From: Bacillota bacterium
Lineage (GTDB): Bacteria > Bacillota > Sulfobacillia > RBS10-35 > JAJYVM01
Assembly: GCA_021792015.1 (NCBI GenBank)
Contig: JAJYVM010000084.1
Location: forward strand, 1-11,603
Reading direction: 5' to 3'
DNA: 11,603 nucleotides
The position numbers and the translations under genes were made by a program. Each line of letters begins with the position of its first letter. Position 1 is the first letter of the stretch. Below the pieces are notes generated by a model. It was not told the DNA's origin, did not search any database, and worked only from the letters and a program-made list of their open reading frames with translations. Shown here piece after piece: positions 1 through 6,285 of the stretch.

Positions 1-65
1 GCACCGGCCGGGTGCACGCGCCGAATTGCTCGCTGGCTTCGATGCGGCTGTGGTCCGGGCACTGC

Positions 66-1637
66 TTACCCCACTACCCACGGAATCTCCACGCTGACTT
101 CGGAGCCCACCCGCGCCATCACGATGCGATCGGACAAGACGGACTGCAGGAGCTGGCGCCGATGCCAGACCGGCAGGGTCTGCCATTGCGCGATGGCGGA
201 CAGCCCGTTGAGCGTGTTCTGAATGGCCCTGGCGCGCAGGTTCTGCGCCCCGAGTTGCTCGTCGAGCGCGGCCAGGCGCGCCAAGGCCCGGTCGCGGTCC
301 GCGCGCAGGCTCGCTCGCAGGTCTCCCAGGTGCCCGAAGGGGATCTCGCCGGCACGGGCCGCGCGCAGGATCCGCTCATCCTCGGCAGCGTGGTGTCGCA
401 GTTCCTGCTCGACCGTATCGCGGGCCGCCTGCAGGGCCTTCCGCTCCGAGTCGGCAGCAGCGAGCGCCGGCGTGAGACGGGACTCACGCTCCTCGGTAAT
501 GCCGAACAGCCTCAGAAACTCCGTCTCCACGATGGCGTTCGCCGCGCGCACGGGGACGTAGCCGCTCGACTTGCAGTGGGCGGAGCTCACCCGGCCGCAA
601 ACGTAATGACCATGGTCCCCGCGGCCAGCATGGACGAGCGGGCTGCCGCACGGGCATCGCGAGATGCCCACAAGGAGGTACGGCGAGCCGAACGCGCGGC
701 TGCCCGAGTTGCGGCGCGCCAGGCGATGACGCGTGAGAAATTCCTGGACCCGGTCGAACAGGTCCGGATCGATCAGCGCCGGAATGGCGCGGGTCGGCCC
801 CTTGTACTTGGGCTCGGCGTTGACGATCTTCTCAAGCTTGGGAGGCCGGCGTCGTTTCCCCAAGCCGCTCGGCCGCATGTCGCCGTCGATCGCGTCGGGC
901 TTGACGAGCGAGGTGCGACCGTAAACCACTTCGCCGATGTACACGCGGTTGCGAAGGCTGTGGGCCACGGTACCAGTGTTCCACTCGCGTCCGAACCGCG
1001 TGGGCACGCCTTCGGCGTTGAGTTGACGAACCACGCGGTTCAGCGACCACCCTTCCGCGACCAAAGCGAACATCCGCCGAAGGATGGCGGCCTCGTCGGG
1101 GTGCTCGAGCCATTGACCGCGGTGGTCGGGATCCAGGCGGTACCCATACGCCGGCTTGCCGTGCGCCTGCGCGCCGTCCCGAATCCGGCGCTCCTTGCCT
1201 GAACTCGTGCGCTCGCGGATCATCGAGCGCTCGAAATCGGCGAAGGTGGCCAGGATCCCGAAGATGGCACGACCGAGGTCAGTCATCGTGTCGAGCGGTT
1301 CGGTCGCGCTTTTCAGGTGGCAGTGGCCCCGCCACTCGCGTAGGACCAGGCTCACCGCATCCACAAGGTTGCGGGAGAGGCGGTCGATCTTGTAGACGAC
1401 GACGCAGTCGACCTCGCGTGTCCGGACCATCTCACGCAGGCGAATCATGGCTGGCCGGTCCAGGCTGCCGCCGGATTGCCCGTCGTCGACGAAGAGGAAG
1501 TCTTCGCGGAAGATCCAACCCTGGCTGGCCACAAAGTGCATGCAACGGTCACGCTGCACTTCCAAGGTGGTCCCGCTGCCCTGGTCGTCGGTGGACCACC
1601 GTACGTAGATGGCGACGTGGTCGGGTCGAATGTCCAT
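66..1637 (-). CDS. Large serine recombinase / integrase (523 aa)
   Basis: A site-specific DNA recombinase that cuts and rejoins two attachment sites through a covalent 5'-phosphoserine intermediate. Seen: an N-terminal resolvase domain (about 5-150) opening YVRWSTDDQ, with Ser15 as the expected nucleophile, R13 nearby and the active-site motif IDRLSRN at 84-90. A recombinase domain follows (about 160-300, including KPAYGYRLDP). A zinc ribbon has C328-x-C330 and C347/C355, then an Ala/Arg/Glu-rich coiled coil (about 393-470) and a short C-terminal tail. Length and domain order fit phage/ICE integrases and SpoIVCA-like excisionases rather than small resolvases. The ATG at 1637 is preceded by GGAGGG at 8 nt. 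It reads away from a truncated ATPase gene whose broken end lies about 60 bp upstream, as expected for an integrase next to its own attachment site. By eye its codon use is less GC-extreme than the men genes, suggesting transfer. All catalytic motifs look intact. Confidence 0.96.
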   Translation of the reverse strand: MDIRPDHVAIYVRWSTDDQGSGTTLEVQRDRCMHFVASQGWIFREDFLFVDDGQSGGSLDRPAMIRLREMVRTREVDCVVVYKIDRLSRNLVDAVSLVLREWRGHCHLKSATEPLDTMTDLGRAIFGILATFADFERSMIRERTSSGKERRIRDGAQAHGKPAYGYRLDPDHRGQWLEHPDEAAILRRMFALVAEGWSLNRVVRQLNAEGVPTRFGREWNTGTVAHSLRNRVYIGEVVYGRTSLVKPDAIDGDMRPSGLGKRRRPPKLEKIVNAEPKYKGPTRAIPALIDPDLFDRVQEFLTRHRLARRNSGSRAFGSPYLLVGISRCPCGSPLVHAGRGDHGHYVCGRVSSAHCKSSGYVPVRAANAIVETEFLRLFGITEERESRLTPALAAADSERKALQAARDTVEQELRHHAAEDERILRAARAGEIPFGHLGDLRASLRADRDRALARLAALDEQLGAQNLRARAIQNTLNGLSAIAQWQTLPVWHRRQLLQSVLSDRIVMARVGSEVSVEIPWVVG

Positions 1638-1674
1638 GTGTGCGTCCCTCCGGGCGGCCAGGCCCCAGTCGACG

Positions 1675-1688
1675 ATACTATATATGTT
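1675..1688 (-). promoter_or_regulatory. AT-rich strip, candidate -10 region of the recombinase gene
   Basis: The only clearly AT-rich stretch near the recombinase start. Read on the minus strand it contains TATAGT (1682-1677), a fair -10 box, 39 bp before the ATG at 1637. No convincing -35 box is seen at 16-18 bp spacing (CAGCTT at 17 bp is poor). Any -35 would fall across the junction in ATPase-derived sequence, so promoter strength could differ between the integrated and excised states. It may equally be part of the recombinase binding site. Confidence 0.3.
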
Positions 1689-1689
1689 A

Positions 1690-1702
1690 GCAGAGTGTGA
1701 AG
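1690..1702. other. Putative attachment-site junction (attL/attR) inside the ATPase gene
   Basis: Recognisable ATPase coding begins at about 1697-1702 (VKLVMLLGA). Upstream in the same frame there is a TAG stop at 1688-1690 and no ATPase-like residues. In P2 ATPases this stretch is normally preceded by an Asn-x-Gly-Glu segment of transmembrane helix 5, so homology is lost within a few codons. Serine recombinases cross over at a central dinucleotide, which should lie in or very near this interval. The precise dinucleotide cannot be fixed without the other end of the element or an uninterrupted homologue. Confidence 0.5.
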
Positions 1703-2302
1703 CTGGTGATGCTGCTGGGCGCCGTCTGCGGCTACCCGGTCGCGCTGCTGCCCCTGCAGATGCTGCTGGTCAACCTCGTGACGGACGGCCTGCCGGCACT
1801 GGCGCTGGGCCTGGACCCGCCGTCGCCCGAGGTGATGGCCCGCCGGCCGCGCCCGCCCCAGGAGAGCCTGTTCGCGCGCGGCCTCGGGCGCCTCATCGTC
1901 GTGCGCGGCGTGATCATCGGCCTGGCCACGCTTGCCGTGTTCATGGTCTGCCTGCATGACGGCGGCAACCTGCGCCAGGCGCGCACCCTGGCCATGTGCA
2001 CCCTCGTCCTGAGCCAACTGCTGCACGCCTTCGACGCGCGCTCGCAGACGGCCGCGCTCTGGGAGCAGAACCTGCTCAGCAACCCCGCCCTGGTGGCGGC
2101 GGTGGGGAGCTCCCTCGGCCTGCTGGCCGCCGTGATGTATGTGCCGGCGCTGCGCAGCCTCTTCCACCTGGAGCTGCCGACCGTGGCGGGGTGGTCGCTG
2201 GTCCTGGCGGCGGCATCGGCCGGCGCTGTGCTCTTTGGCGCCGGGAAGCTGCTGCGGGGCTGGTGGCGGCGCCGGTTCGCCATCATGCGGGTGCGGATCT
2301 GA
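1697..2302 (+). pseudogene. C-terminal fragment of a P2-type (Ca2+-type) cation-transporting ATPase
   Basis: This is the last roughly 200 residues of a P-type ATPase, covering the end of transmembrane helix 5 to helix 10. Seen: the ion-site signature NLVTDGLPALALGLDPP (residues 26-42) of helix 6, with N26 and D30 as likely ion ligands. A hydrophobic helix follows at about 64-86. Then come TLAMCTLVLSQLLHAFDARS (97-116), a motif typical of SERCA/PMCA-like bacterial pumps, and two further hydrophobic segments (about 129-152 and 162-186) with a basic C-terminus. Missing are the DKTG phosphorylation loop, nucleotide-binding domain, actuator domain and helices 1-4. The GTG at 1697 only marks the first in-frame start after the junction; a TAG lies just upstream at 1688-1690. 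As it stands the fragment cannot pump ions. Its own sequence shows no frameshift or internal stop, so the damage is recent or the interruption is reversible. The stop codon is followed at once by a strong hairpin. Confidence 0.88.
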
Positions 2303-3239
2303 AGCGGGTCCGGCGGGAGCCGGACCGCTGGGAGCCAGGGTCCATTGGCTGGTCGAGCGCATCCTCGGCGCGTGGAACCACGTGCCGGTGGTCCGCCGCG
2401 CCGTCGTCCCCTGGAGAAGAGCCAGGCTGGCGCGGGAGTCGTGCGTGCACGAGCCACATCGCGCGCATGCGGTCCATCGAGCGGGCCATCCGCCAGTCGC
2501 GCTCGCTCGCAAAGTCATCTCGCGCAAGCTTCGCGAAGATGGCGAACGACTCCAGGATCTCCAGCTGCGGGCAGAGGCGGCGGACGGCCGCGGCGGAGAA
2601 GGCGCCCCAGCGGAACCGCGCCTCGCCCATGCCGGATGCCCGGAGGCGGCGGTTGCCGAAGAGGTTGGTGGCCGGCGACTGCACGTCGAACGCCAGCTCG
2701 CCGCCCGGAAAGGCGGCGGCCAGGATGGCAAGCAGCTTGCGGATGTGGCAGGCGCGGAAGTAGGCGAGCAGGCCGCTGGCCAGGCAGAGGACGGCCGCTG
2801 GCCGCGGCGTGACCTCCCGCACCCAGCCCGGCTCCAGGATGGACCCCGCGACGCGGCGGGTGCGCTCCGTGGGCGGAATGAGGCGTTGGCGCAGGTCGAT
2901 CACGGCGGGCAGGTCCACGTCAAACCACGCCGCGCGGCCGTCGTCGACGCGGTGGAAGGCGGTGTCGAGGCCGGCGCCGAGGTTGATCACCGTGGCGGCG
3001 GCGTGGCGGCTGAGGAACCCGCGCGCGATGTCGTCCAGAGCGCGGGCCCGCGCGATGGTGAAGAGCTCGTTGGACGGGTGGAGGGTCCGATCCAGGTCGC
3101 GGAGATCGAGGTCCAGGCGCTCCACAACGGCCACGGCCGCGGGGTCGGACAGGATGCGGCTGCCGGCCCGCGTGGCCTTGGCCCGCCCCCAGAGCGGCAT
3201 CAGCAGCGTGCGGTTGACGCCGGCCAGCGGCGTCTCCAT
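2283..3239 (-). CDS. LCM-type (PF04072-like) SAM-dependent methyltransferase (318 aa)
   Basis: A class I S-adenosylmethionine methyltransferase resembling the leucine-carboxyl-methyltransferase/polyketide O-methyltransferase family; the substrate is unknown. Seen: N-terminal TLLMPLWGRA (11-20), then ILSDPAAVAVVERLD (29-43). SAM-binding motif I is VINLGAGLDTAFHRVDDG (84-101), followed by the acidic second strand WFDVDLPAVIDLRQ (105-118). The motif normally written EGLLMYL appears as ASGLLAYF (154-161), lacking the usual acid. The ATG at 3239 shares its A with the menE stop (TGATG), so translation is probably coupled to menE. The domain appears to end near WLVHARL (262-268). The remaining about 50 residues are Arg/Ser/Pro/Asp-rich, unlike the family, and are encoded across the terminator hairpin and 20 bp of the opposing ATPase gene. 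It is not the UbiE/MenG family, so I do not assign it the demethylmenaquinone methylation step, although its position makes a quinone-related or envelope substrate conceivable. Confidence 0.85.
   Translation of the reverse strand: METPLAGVNRTLLMPLWGRAKATRAGSRILSDPAAVAVVERLDLDLRDLDRTLHPSNELFTIARARALDDIARGFLSRHAAATVINLGAGLDTAFHRVDDGRAAWFDVDLPAVIDLRQRLIPPTERTRRVAGSILEPGWVREVTPRPAAVLCLASGLLAYFRACHIRKLLAILAAAFPGGELAFDVQSPATNLFGNRRLRASGMGEARFRWGAFSAAAVRRLCPQLEILESFAIFAKLARDDFASERDWRMARSMDRMRAMWLVHARLPRQPGSSPGDDGAADHRHVVPRAEDALDQPMDPGSQRSGSRRTRFRSAPA
2303..2329. terminator. Strong hairpin after the ATPase stop codon
   Basis: A GC-rich inverted repeat begins at the base after the ATPase TGA. The left arm (2303-2314) pairs with the right arm (2319-2329) over 11 bp with one bulged G and a GGGA loop. 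There is no good T-run on either side, so intrinsic termination would be weak by Escherichia coli rules, though such hairpins are common at gene ends in very GC-rich genomes. It lies inside the last codons of the oppositely oriented methyltransferase gene, so it could act on transcripts from both directions. Confidence 0.55.
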
Positions 3240-4672
3240 CAGCTTGGCGCCGTGAGCGCCCGCCGCAGCAGCTTGCCGGCCGCGTTGCGCGGCAGCGGCC
3301 CCGTGAAGACGATGCGCACCGGGATCTTGTACCCGGCGAGGCGCTGGCGGCAGAAGGCCAGCAGCTCGTCCTCGGCCACGGCCGCCCGCGCATGCACGAA
3401 CGCGACCGGCGCCTGCCCCCAGCGGGCATCCGCCACCGCGGCGACGCCGCTCTCGATCACGGCCGGGTGCTCGGCCAGGGCCGACTCGATCTCCGCCGGA
3501 TACACGTTCTCGCCGCCGCGCACGATCAGGTCGTCGCGGCGCGCCAGGACCCGCAGCATGCCGTCGGCATCCAGCTCGCCGAGATCCCCCGTGTGCAGCC
3601 ACCCGCCCGCCAGGGCCGCGGCGCTGGCCTCCGGGCGGTTGAAGTAGCCGGCCATCACGCTGGGCCCGCGCACCAGGATCTCGCCCTCGGCGCTGATGCG
3701 GATGCGGTTGCCCGGCAGGGGGCGGCCGGCGGCGCCGAGGTGGCCGAGGGCCTCCTCGGGCGGCAGGGCGACCACCTGCGAGGCGGTCTCCGTCAGGCCG
3801 TAGCTCTGCACCACCGGCAACCCGCGCGCGGCCGCCTCCTCCAGGACCGGCAGCGGCACGGGGCCGCCGCCCAGCAGGGCGACCCGCACGTGCCCCGGGA
3901 ACGGCTCGGAGCGGGCCGCGAGCATGCGCCGGAGCATGTCGCCGACCAGCGAGACCAGGGTGATGCGCTCGGCGTCCATCAACCGGCACACCTCGCCCTC
4001 ATCGAACCGGTCCGGCACGAACACCGGCACCCCGCCGATCAGCCCGCGCATGAGGATGGCGAGGCCGCCCACGTGGAACATCGGCAGCACCAGCAGCCAG
4101 CGGTCGTCCAGGTGGTGGCCGAGGTTGATGGCGGACGCCAGGGCGCTCGACCAGTGGTTGCCGTAGGTCAGCATGGCGCCCTTGGGCCGGCCCGTGGTGC
4201 CCGAGGTGTACACCACGGCCTGCACGGCCGCCGGGTCGATGTCGACCGGCTCGGCACGGCCCGCTGGCAGCGTGAGCACCGCCTCGTCCATCGCCCACAG
4301 GGCAAGGTCCGGGGAGGCCGCGGCGGCCGCCGCGGCCACCGATGCAAAGGCTGGGTCGTGGATCAGCAGGCGCGGATGGCAGTCGCCGACCTGGAAGCCC
4401 ACCTCCGGGGCGGTCAGGCGCGTGTTCAGCGGGACCAGCACGGCCCGCAGCCGCATCAGGGCGCACACCGCCACGGCGTAGCGGTACCCGTTCGGCAGCA
4501 GCACGGCGACCAGGTCGCCCGCGCCCACGCCCCGCTCCCGGAGCGCGGCCGCCAGCGCCTGCGTGCGCGCCTCCAGCTCGCGATAGGTCAGGCGCACGCC
4601 GCCCGCCGCCAGCGCCAGCCGGTCCGGCGTGGCCGCCGCCCGGTAGCCGAGCCAGTCGTCCAGCGGGGTCAC
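3239..4672 (-). CDS. menE: o-Succinylbenzoate-CoA ligase (477 aa)
   Basis: Activates o-succinylbenzoate with ATP and coenzyme A to o-succinylbenzoyl-CoA in cytoplasmic menaquinone synthesis. It belongs to the acyl-adenylate (ANL) superfamily. Seen in order: phosphate-binding loop YTSGTTGRPKGAMLTYGNH (155-173), PMFHVGG (197-203), the adenine/aryl site SYGLTETASQV (290-300), GWLHTGDLGELDADG (357-371), the hinge region around DDLIVRGGENVYPAEIE (380-396), GYKIP (447-451), and the C-terminal catalytic lysine in PRNAAGKLLRR (K467). Length is normal for MenE. The start is GTG at 4672, overlapping the menB stop as GTGA; the open frame continues upstream only as antisense-like sequence inside menB. 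Specific assignment among acyl-CoA ligases rests on position between menB and the rest of the men cluster. The gene shares one base with the following methyltransferase gene. Confidence 0.95.
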   Translation of the reverse strand: MTPLDDWLGYRAAATPDRLALAAGGVRLTYRELEARTQALAAALRERGVGAGDLVAVLLPNGYRYAVAVCALMRLRAVLVPLNTRLTAPEVGFQVGDCHPRLLIHDPAFASVAAAAAAASPDLALWAMDEAVLTLPAGRAEPVDIDPAAVQAVVYTSGTTGRPKGAMLTYGNHWSSALASAINLGHHLDDRWLLVLPMFHVGGLAILMRGLIGGVPVFVPDRFDEGEVCRLMDAERITLVSLVGDMLRRMLAARSEPFPGHVRVALLGGGPVPLPVLEEAAARGLPVVQSYGLTETASQVVALPPEEALGHLGAAGRPLPGNRIRISAEGEILVRGPSVMAGYFNRPEASAAALAGGWLHTGDLGELDADGMLRVLARRDDLIVRGGENVYPAEIESALAEHPAVIESGVAAVADARWGQAPVAFVHARAAVAEDELLAFCRQRLAGYKIPVRIVFTGPLPRNAAGKLLRRALTAPS

Positions 4673-5487
4673 GGCATCTTCGGGAACCGGCCGAAGTCGG
4701 GCTTCCGCTTCTGCAGGAAGGCGTCGCGGCCCTCGCGCGCCTCCTCGGTCATGTAAAAGAGCGCGGTGGCATCGCCGGCGAACTCCTGCAGGCCGGCGAG
4801 GCCGTCCGTGGCGGCGTTGAACGAGGCCTTGAGGAAGGCGATGGCCGTGGGCGACTTGTCCAGGACCTCGCGGCACCAGGCCACGGTCTCCTCCTCGAGG
4901 CGCTCCACCGGCACGACGGCGTTGATCCAGCCCATCTCGTAGGCCTGCTGGGCCGAGTACTGGCGGCAGAGGTACCAGACCTCGCGGGCGCGCTTTTGGC
5001 CGATGACCTCGGCAAGCAGCCCCGCGCCGTAGCCGGCGTCGAAGCTGCCCACCCGGGGGCCGGCCTGGCCGAAGCGTGCGTTCTCGGCGGCGATCGTCAT
5101 GTCGCAGACCAGGTGGAGCACGTTGCCGCCGCCGATGGCGTAGCCGGCCACCATGGCGATCACGGGCTTCGGCAGCCAGCGGATCGCGCGCTGCAGCTCC
5201 AGGGCGTGCAGGCGCGGGACGCCGTCGCCGCCGACGTAGCCGCCGTGGCCGCGCACGCGCTGGTCGCCGCCCGAGCAGAAGGCGCGGGTGCCGGCGCCCG
5301 TCAGGATGACGACGCCCGTGTCCTGGTCGGCGCGGATGTGGGCGAGCGCGTCCAGGAGCTGGTCCAGGGTCTCGGGGCGGAAGGCGTTGTGCACCTCGGG
5401 CCGGTTGATGGTGAGCTTGGCGATCCCCTCGGCCTTCTCGTAGAGGATGTCGCTATAATCGCGCACCCTTTCCCAGGCTGGCGTCAC
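4669..5487 (-). CDS. menB: 1,4-Dihydroxy-2-naphthoyl-CoA synthase (272 aa)
   Basis: A crotonase-fold enzyme that closes the second ring: o-succinylbenzoyl-CoA to 1,4-dihydroxy-2-naphthoyl-CoA. Seen: ITINRPEVHNAFRPET-like N-terminal core (26-40), SGGDQRVRG (72-80), GYAIGGGNVLHLVCDMTIAA (115-134), FGQAGPRVGSFDAGYG (139-154) and the C-terminal ALFYMTEEAREGRDAF (242-257). D150 corresponds to the catalytic Asp and Y245 to the C-terminal Tyr of the family. The GP after QA, rather than the Asp found in the mycobacterial type, together with Q141, G143 and W171, suggests the bicarbonate-dependent class. Two usually conserved positions differ: Asn122 where His is common (GGGHVLH) and Ala142 where Thr is common (GQTGP). 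The start is GTG at 5487 with AGGAG 10 nt upstream. An ATG seven bases upstream (5494) is out of frame and closes after 13 codons. It overlaps menE by 4 nt. Confidence 0.97.
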   Translation of the reverse strand: MTPAWERVRDYSDILYEKAEGIAKLTINRPEVHNAFRPETLDQLLDALAHIRADQDTGVVILTGAGTRAFCSGGDQRVRGHGGYVGGDGVPRLHALELQRAIRWLPKPVIAMVAGYAIGGGNVLHLVCDMTIAAENARFGQAGPRVGSFDAGYGAGLLAEVIGQKRAREVWYLCRQYSAQQAYEMGWINAVVPVERLEEETVAWCREVLDKSPTAIAFLKASFNAATDGLAGLQEFAGDATALFYMTEEAREGRDAFLQKRKPDFGRFPKMP

Positions 5488-5491
5488 TGCG

Positions 5492-5525
5492 CATCGTCTC
5501 CTTTCGAACCGAATCGAATCGAATC
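5492..5525 (-). repeat. 5-bp tandem repeat and ribosome binding site in the menH-menB spacer
   Basis: Three perfect GAATC units (5511-5525, plus strand) are followed by a degenerate copy, GAACC (5506-5510). The run includes the menH stop codon and reaches almost to AGGAG, the menB ribosome binding site (about 5498-5502, minus strand). This is the only loose junction in an operon whose other junctions all overlap, so menB probably initiates independently. Five-base units can slip during replication. A length change would alter the stop-to-RBS distance without changing either protein. Confidence 0.6.
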
Positions 5526-6285
5526 AGGCCAGGCCCGCGAGGAAGGCGCGGACCGTGCTCGCAAAGGCGCATGGGTCCTCGAAGTGCGCCGCGTGGCCGG
5601 CGCCGGGCACGATCGCGACGTTGGCGGCCGCCATCGCGGCCGCCATTCCGGCCGCCAGCTCGGCGTAGCGGACGTCGAGAGAACCGGCCATCAGCAGCGC
5701 CGGGCAGGCGATCTCGCGCAGGCGGGGGGCGAGGTCGTCCTGGGTGCCGAGGCCGGATGCCCGCAGCGAGGCGGCCAGGCCGGCGGCATCGCTCGCGAGG
5801 CGGCTCGTGCGCAGGGCCTGGCGCCGCGCCGGGTCCACCTGTGCCTGGCTCGCCCACAGGGGCAGCCGCTCCCAGCGGTCGACAAAGGCCGCGATGCCCT
5901 CGGTCTCCAGCAGGCGCGCCAGCTCCTCGTCGTCGTCGCGGCGCCTTCTGCGCTCCGACTCCGAGCCCAGGCCGGGGTTGCCGCCCTCGAGGATCAGGGC
6001 GCGGACGCGGTCCGGCGCCCGGAGCGCGACATGCAGCGCCACGCGGGCGCCCAGCGAGTAGCCGAGCAGGGCGAAGGTCTGGTCCGCGACCGATTCCAGG
6101 ACGTCGTCGGCCGTCTGCCAGAGGCTGCGGGGACCCACGGGGGAGCGGCCGTGGCCGGGGAGATCCAGGGCGTGCGTGCGGTATTCGTCCGCGAACATGC
6201 CGTCCCAGGTGGCGCCGCTGCCGGTGAACCCGTGCAGCAGCACGAGCGCGGGCCCGCTCCCGCGCACCGTCGCGTTCAGCCGCAT
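5524..6285 (-). CDS. menH: SHCHC synthase, alpha/beta hydrolase (253 aa)
   Basis: Removes pyruvate from the MenD product SEPHCHC to give 2-succinyl-6-hydroxy-2,4-cyclohexadiene-1-carboxylate. Seen: oxyanion/nucleophile regions typical of MenH, LLHGFTGSGATWDGM (16-30), DLPGHGRS (41-48), and the nucleophile elbow GYSLGARVALHVAL (75-88) with Ser77. The acid is likely D204 in MAGSLDVRYAEL, and the base H231 in GAGHAAHFEDP. The lid region carries an unusual run of charge, five Arg then three Asp and two Glu (112-121). Length is typical. The ATG at 6285 overlaps the menD stop by 10 nt, which supports this start and coupling. Generic alpha/beta hydrolase is the alternative, but the position directly after menD and the GFTGS signature favour MenH. 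Confidence 0.94.
   Translation of the reverse strand: MRLNATVRGSGPALVLLHGFTGSGATWDGMFADEYRTHALDLPGHGRSPVGPRSLWQTADDVLESVADQTFALLGYSLGARVALHVALRAPDRVRALILEGGNPGLGSESERRRRRDDDEELARLLETEGIAAFVDRWERLPLWASQAQVDPARRQALRTSRLASDAAGLAASLRASGLGTQDDLAPRLREIACPALLMAGSLDVRYAELAAGMAAAMAAANVAIVPGAGHAAHFEDPCAFASTVRAFLAGLA

Larger units (their letters stand above)
1..1696. mobile_element. Right end of an integrated element carrying the serine recombinase
   Basis: The stretch from the window's left edge to about 1696 is interpreted as the recombinase-bearing end of a mobile or excisable element. The support is a complete integrase gene, a short AT-rich strip at about 1675-1692 in otherwise GC-rich DNA, and a sharp junction after which the sequence is the interior of a P-type ATPase gene. 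The left end is not visible. Bases 1-65 translated in all plus frames show nothing like the ATPase segment that should precede the junction (the conserved stretch around transmembrane helix 5), so the element is not just the recombinase gene. Its size, cargo and exact attachment sequence cannot be read here. Confidence 0.6.

Noticed and set aside
1..65. Possible gene tail or head left of the recombinase
   Set aside because: Three different frames on the two strands look equally plausible over so few codons, so none can be supported.
12..1202. Long plus-strand open frame opposite the recombinase gene
   Set aside because: It is the antisense of a clearly recognisable serine recombinase, is Arg/Ala/Gly-rich and has no family motifs. 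Long antisense frames are expected at this GC content.
3240..3989. Upstream extension of the methyltransferase frame inside menE
   Set aside because: Low-complexity shadow of menE. The ATG at 3239 gives the expected family N-terminus.
5453..5494. Short frame from the ATG at 5494 with AGGAG three bases upstream
   Set aside because: RBS spacing is too short, and the frame closes after 13 codons inside menB. It may still influence menB initiation but is not called as a gene.
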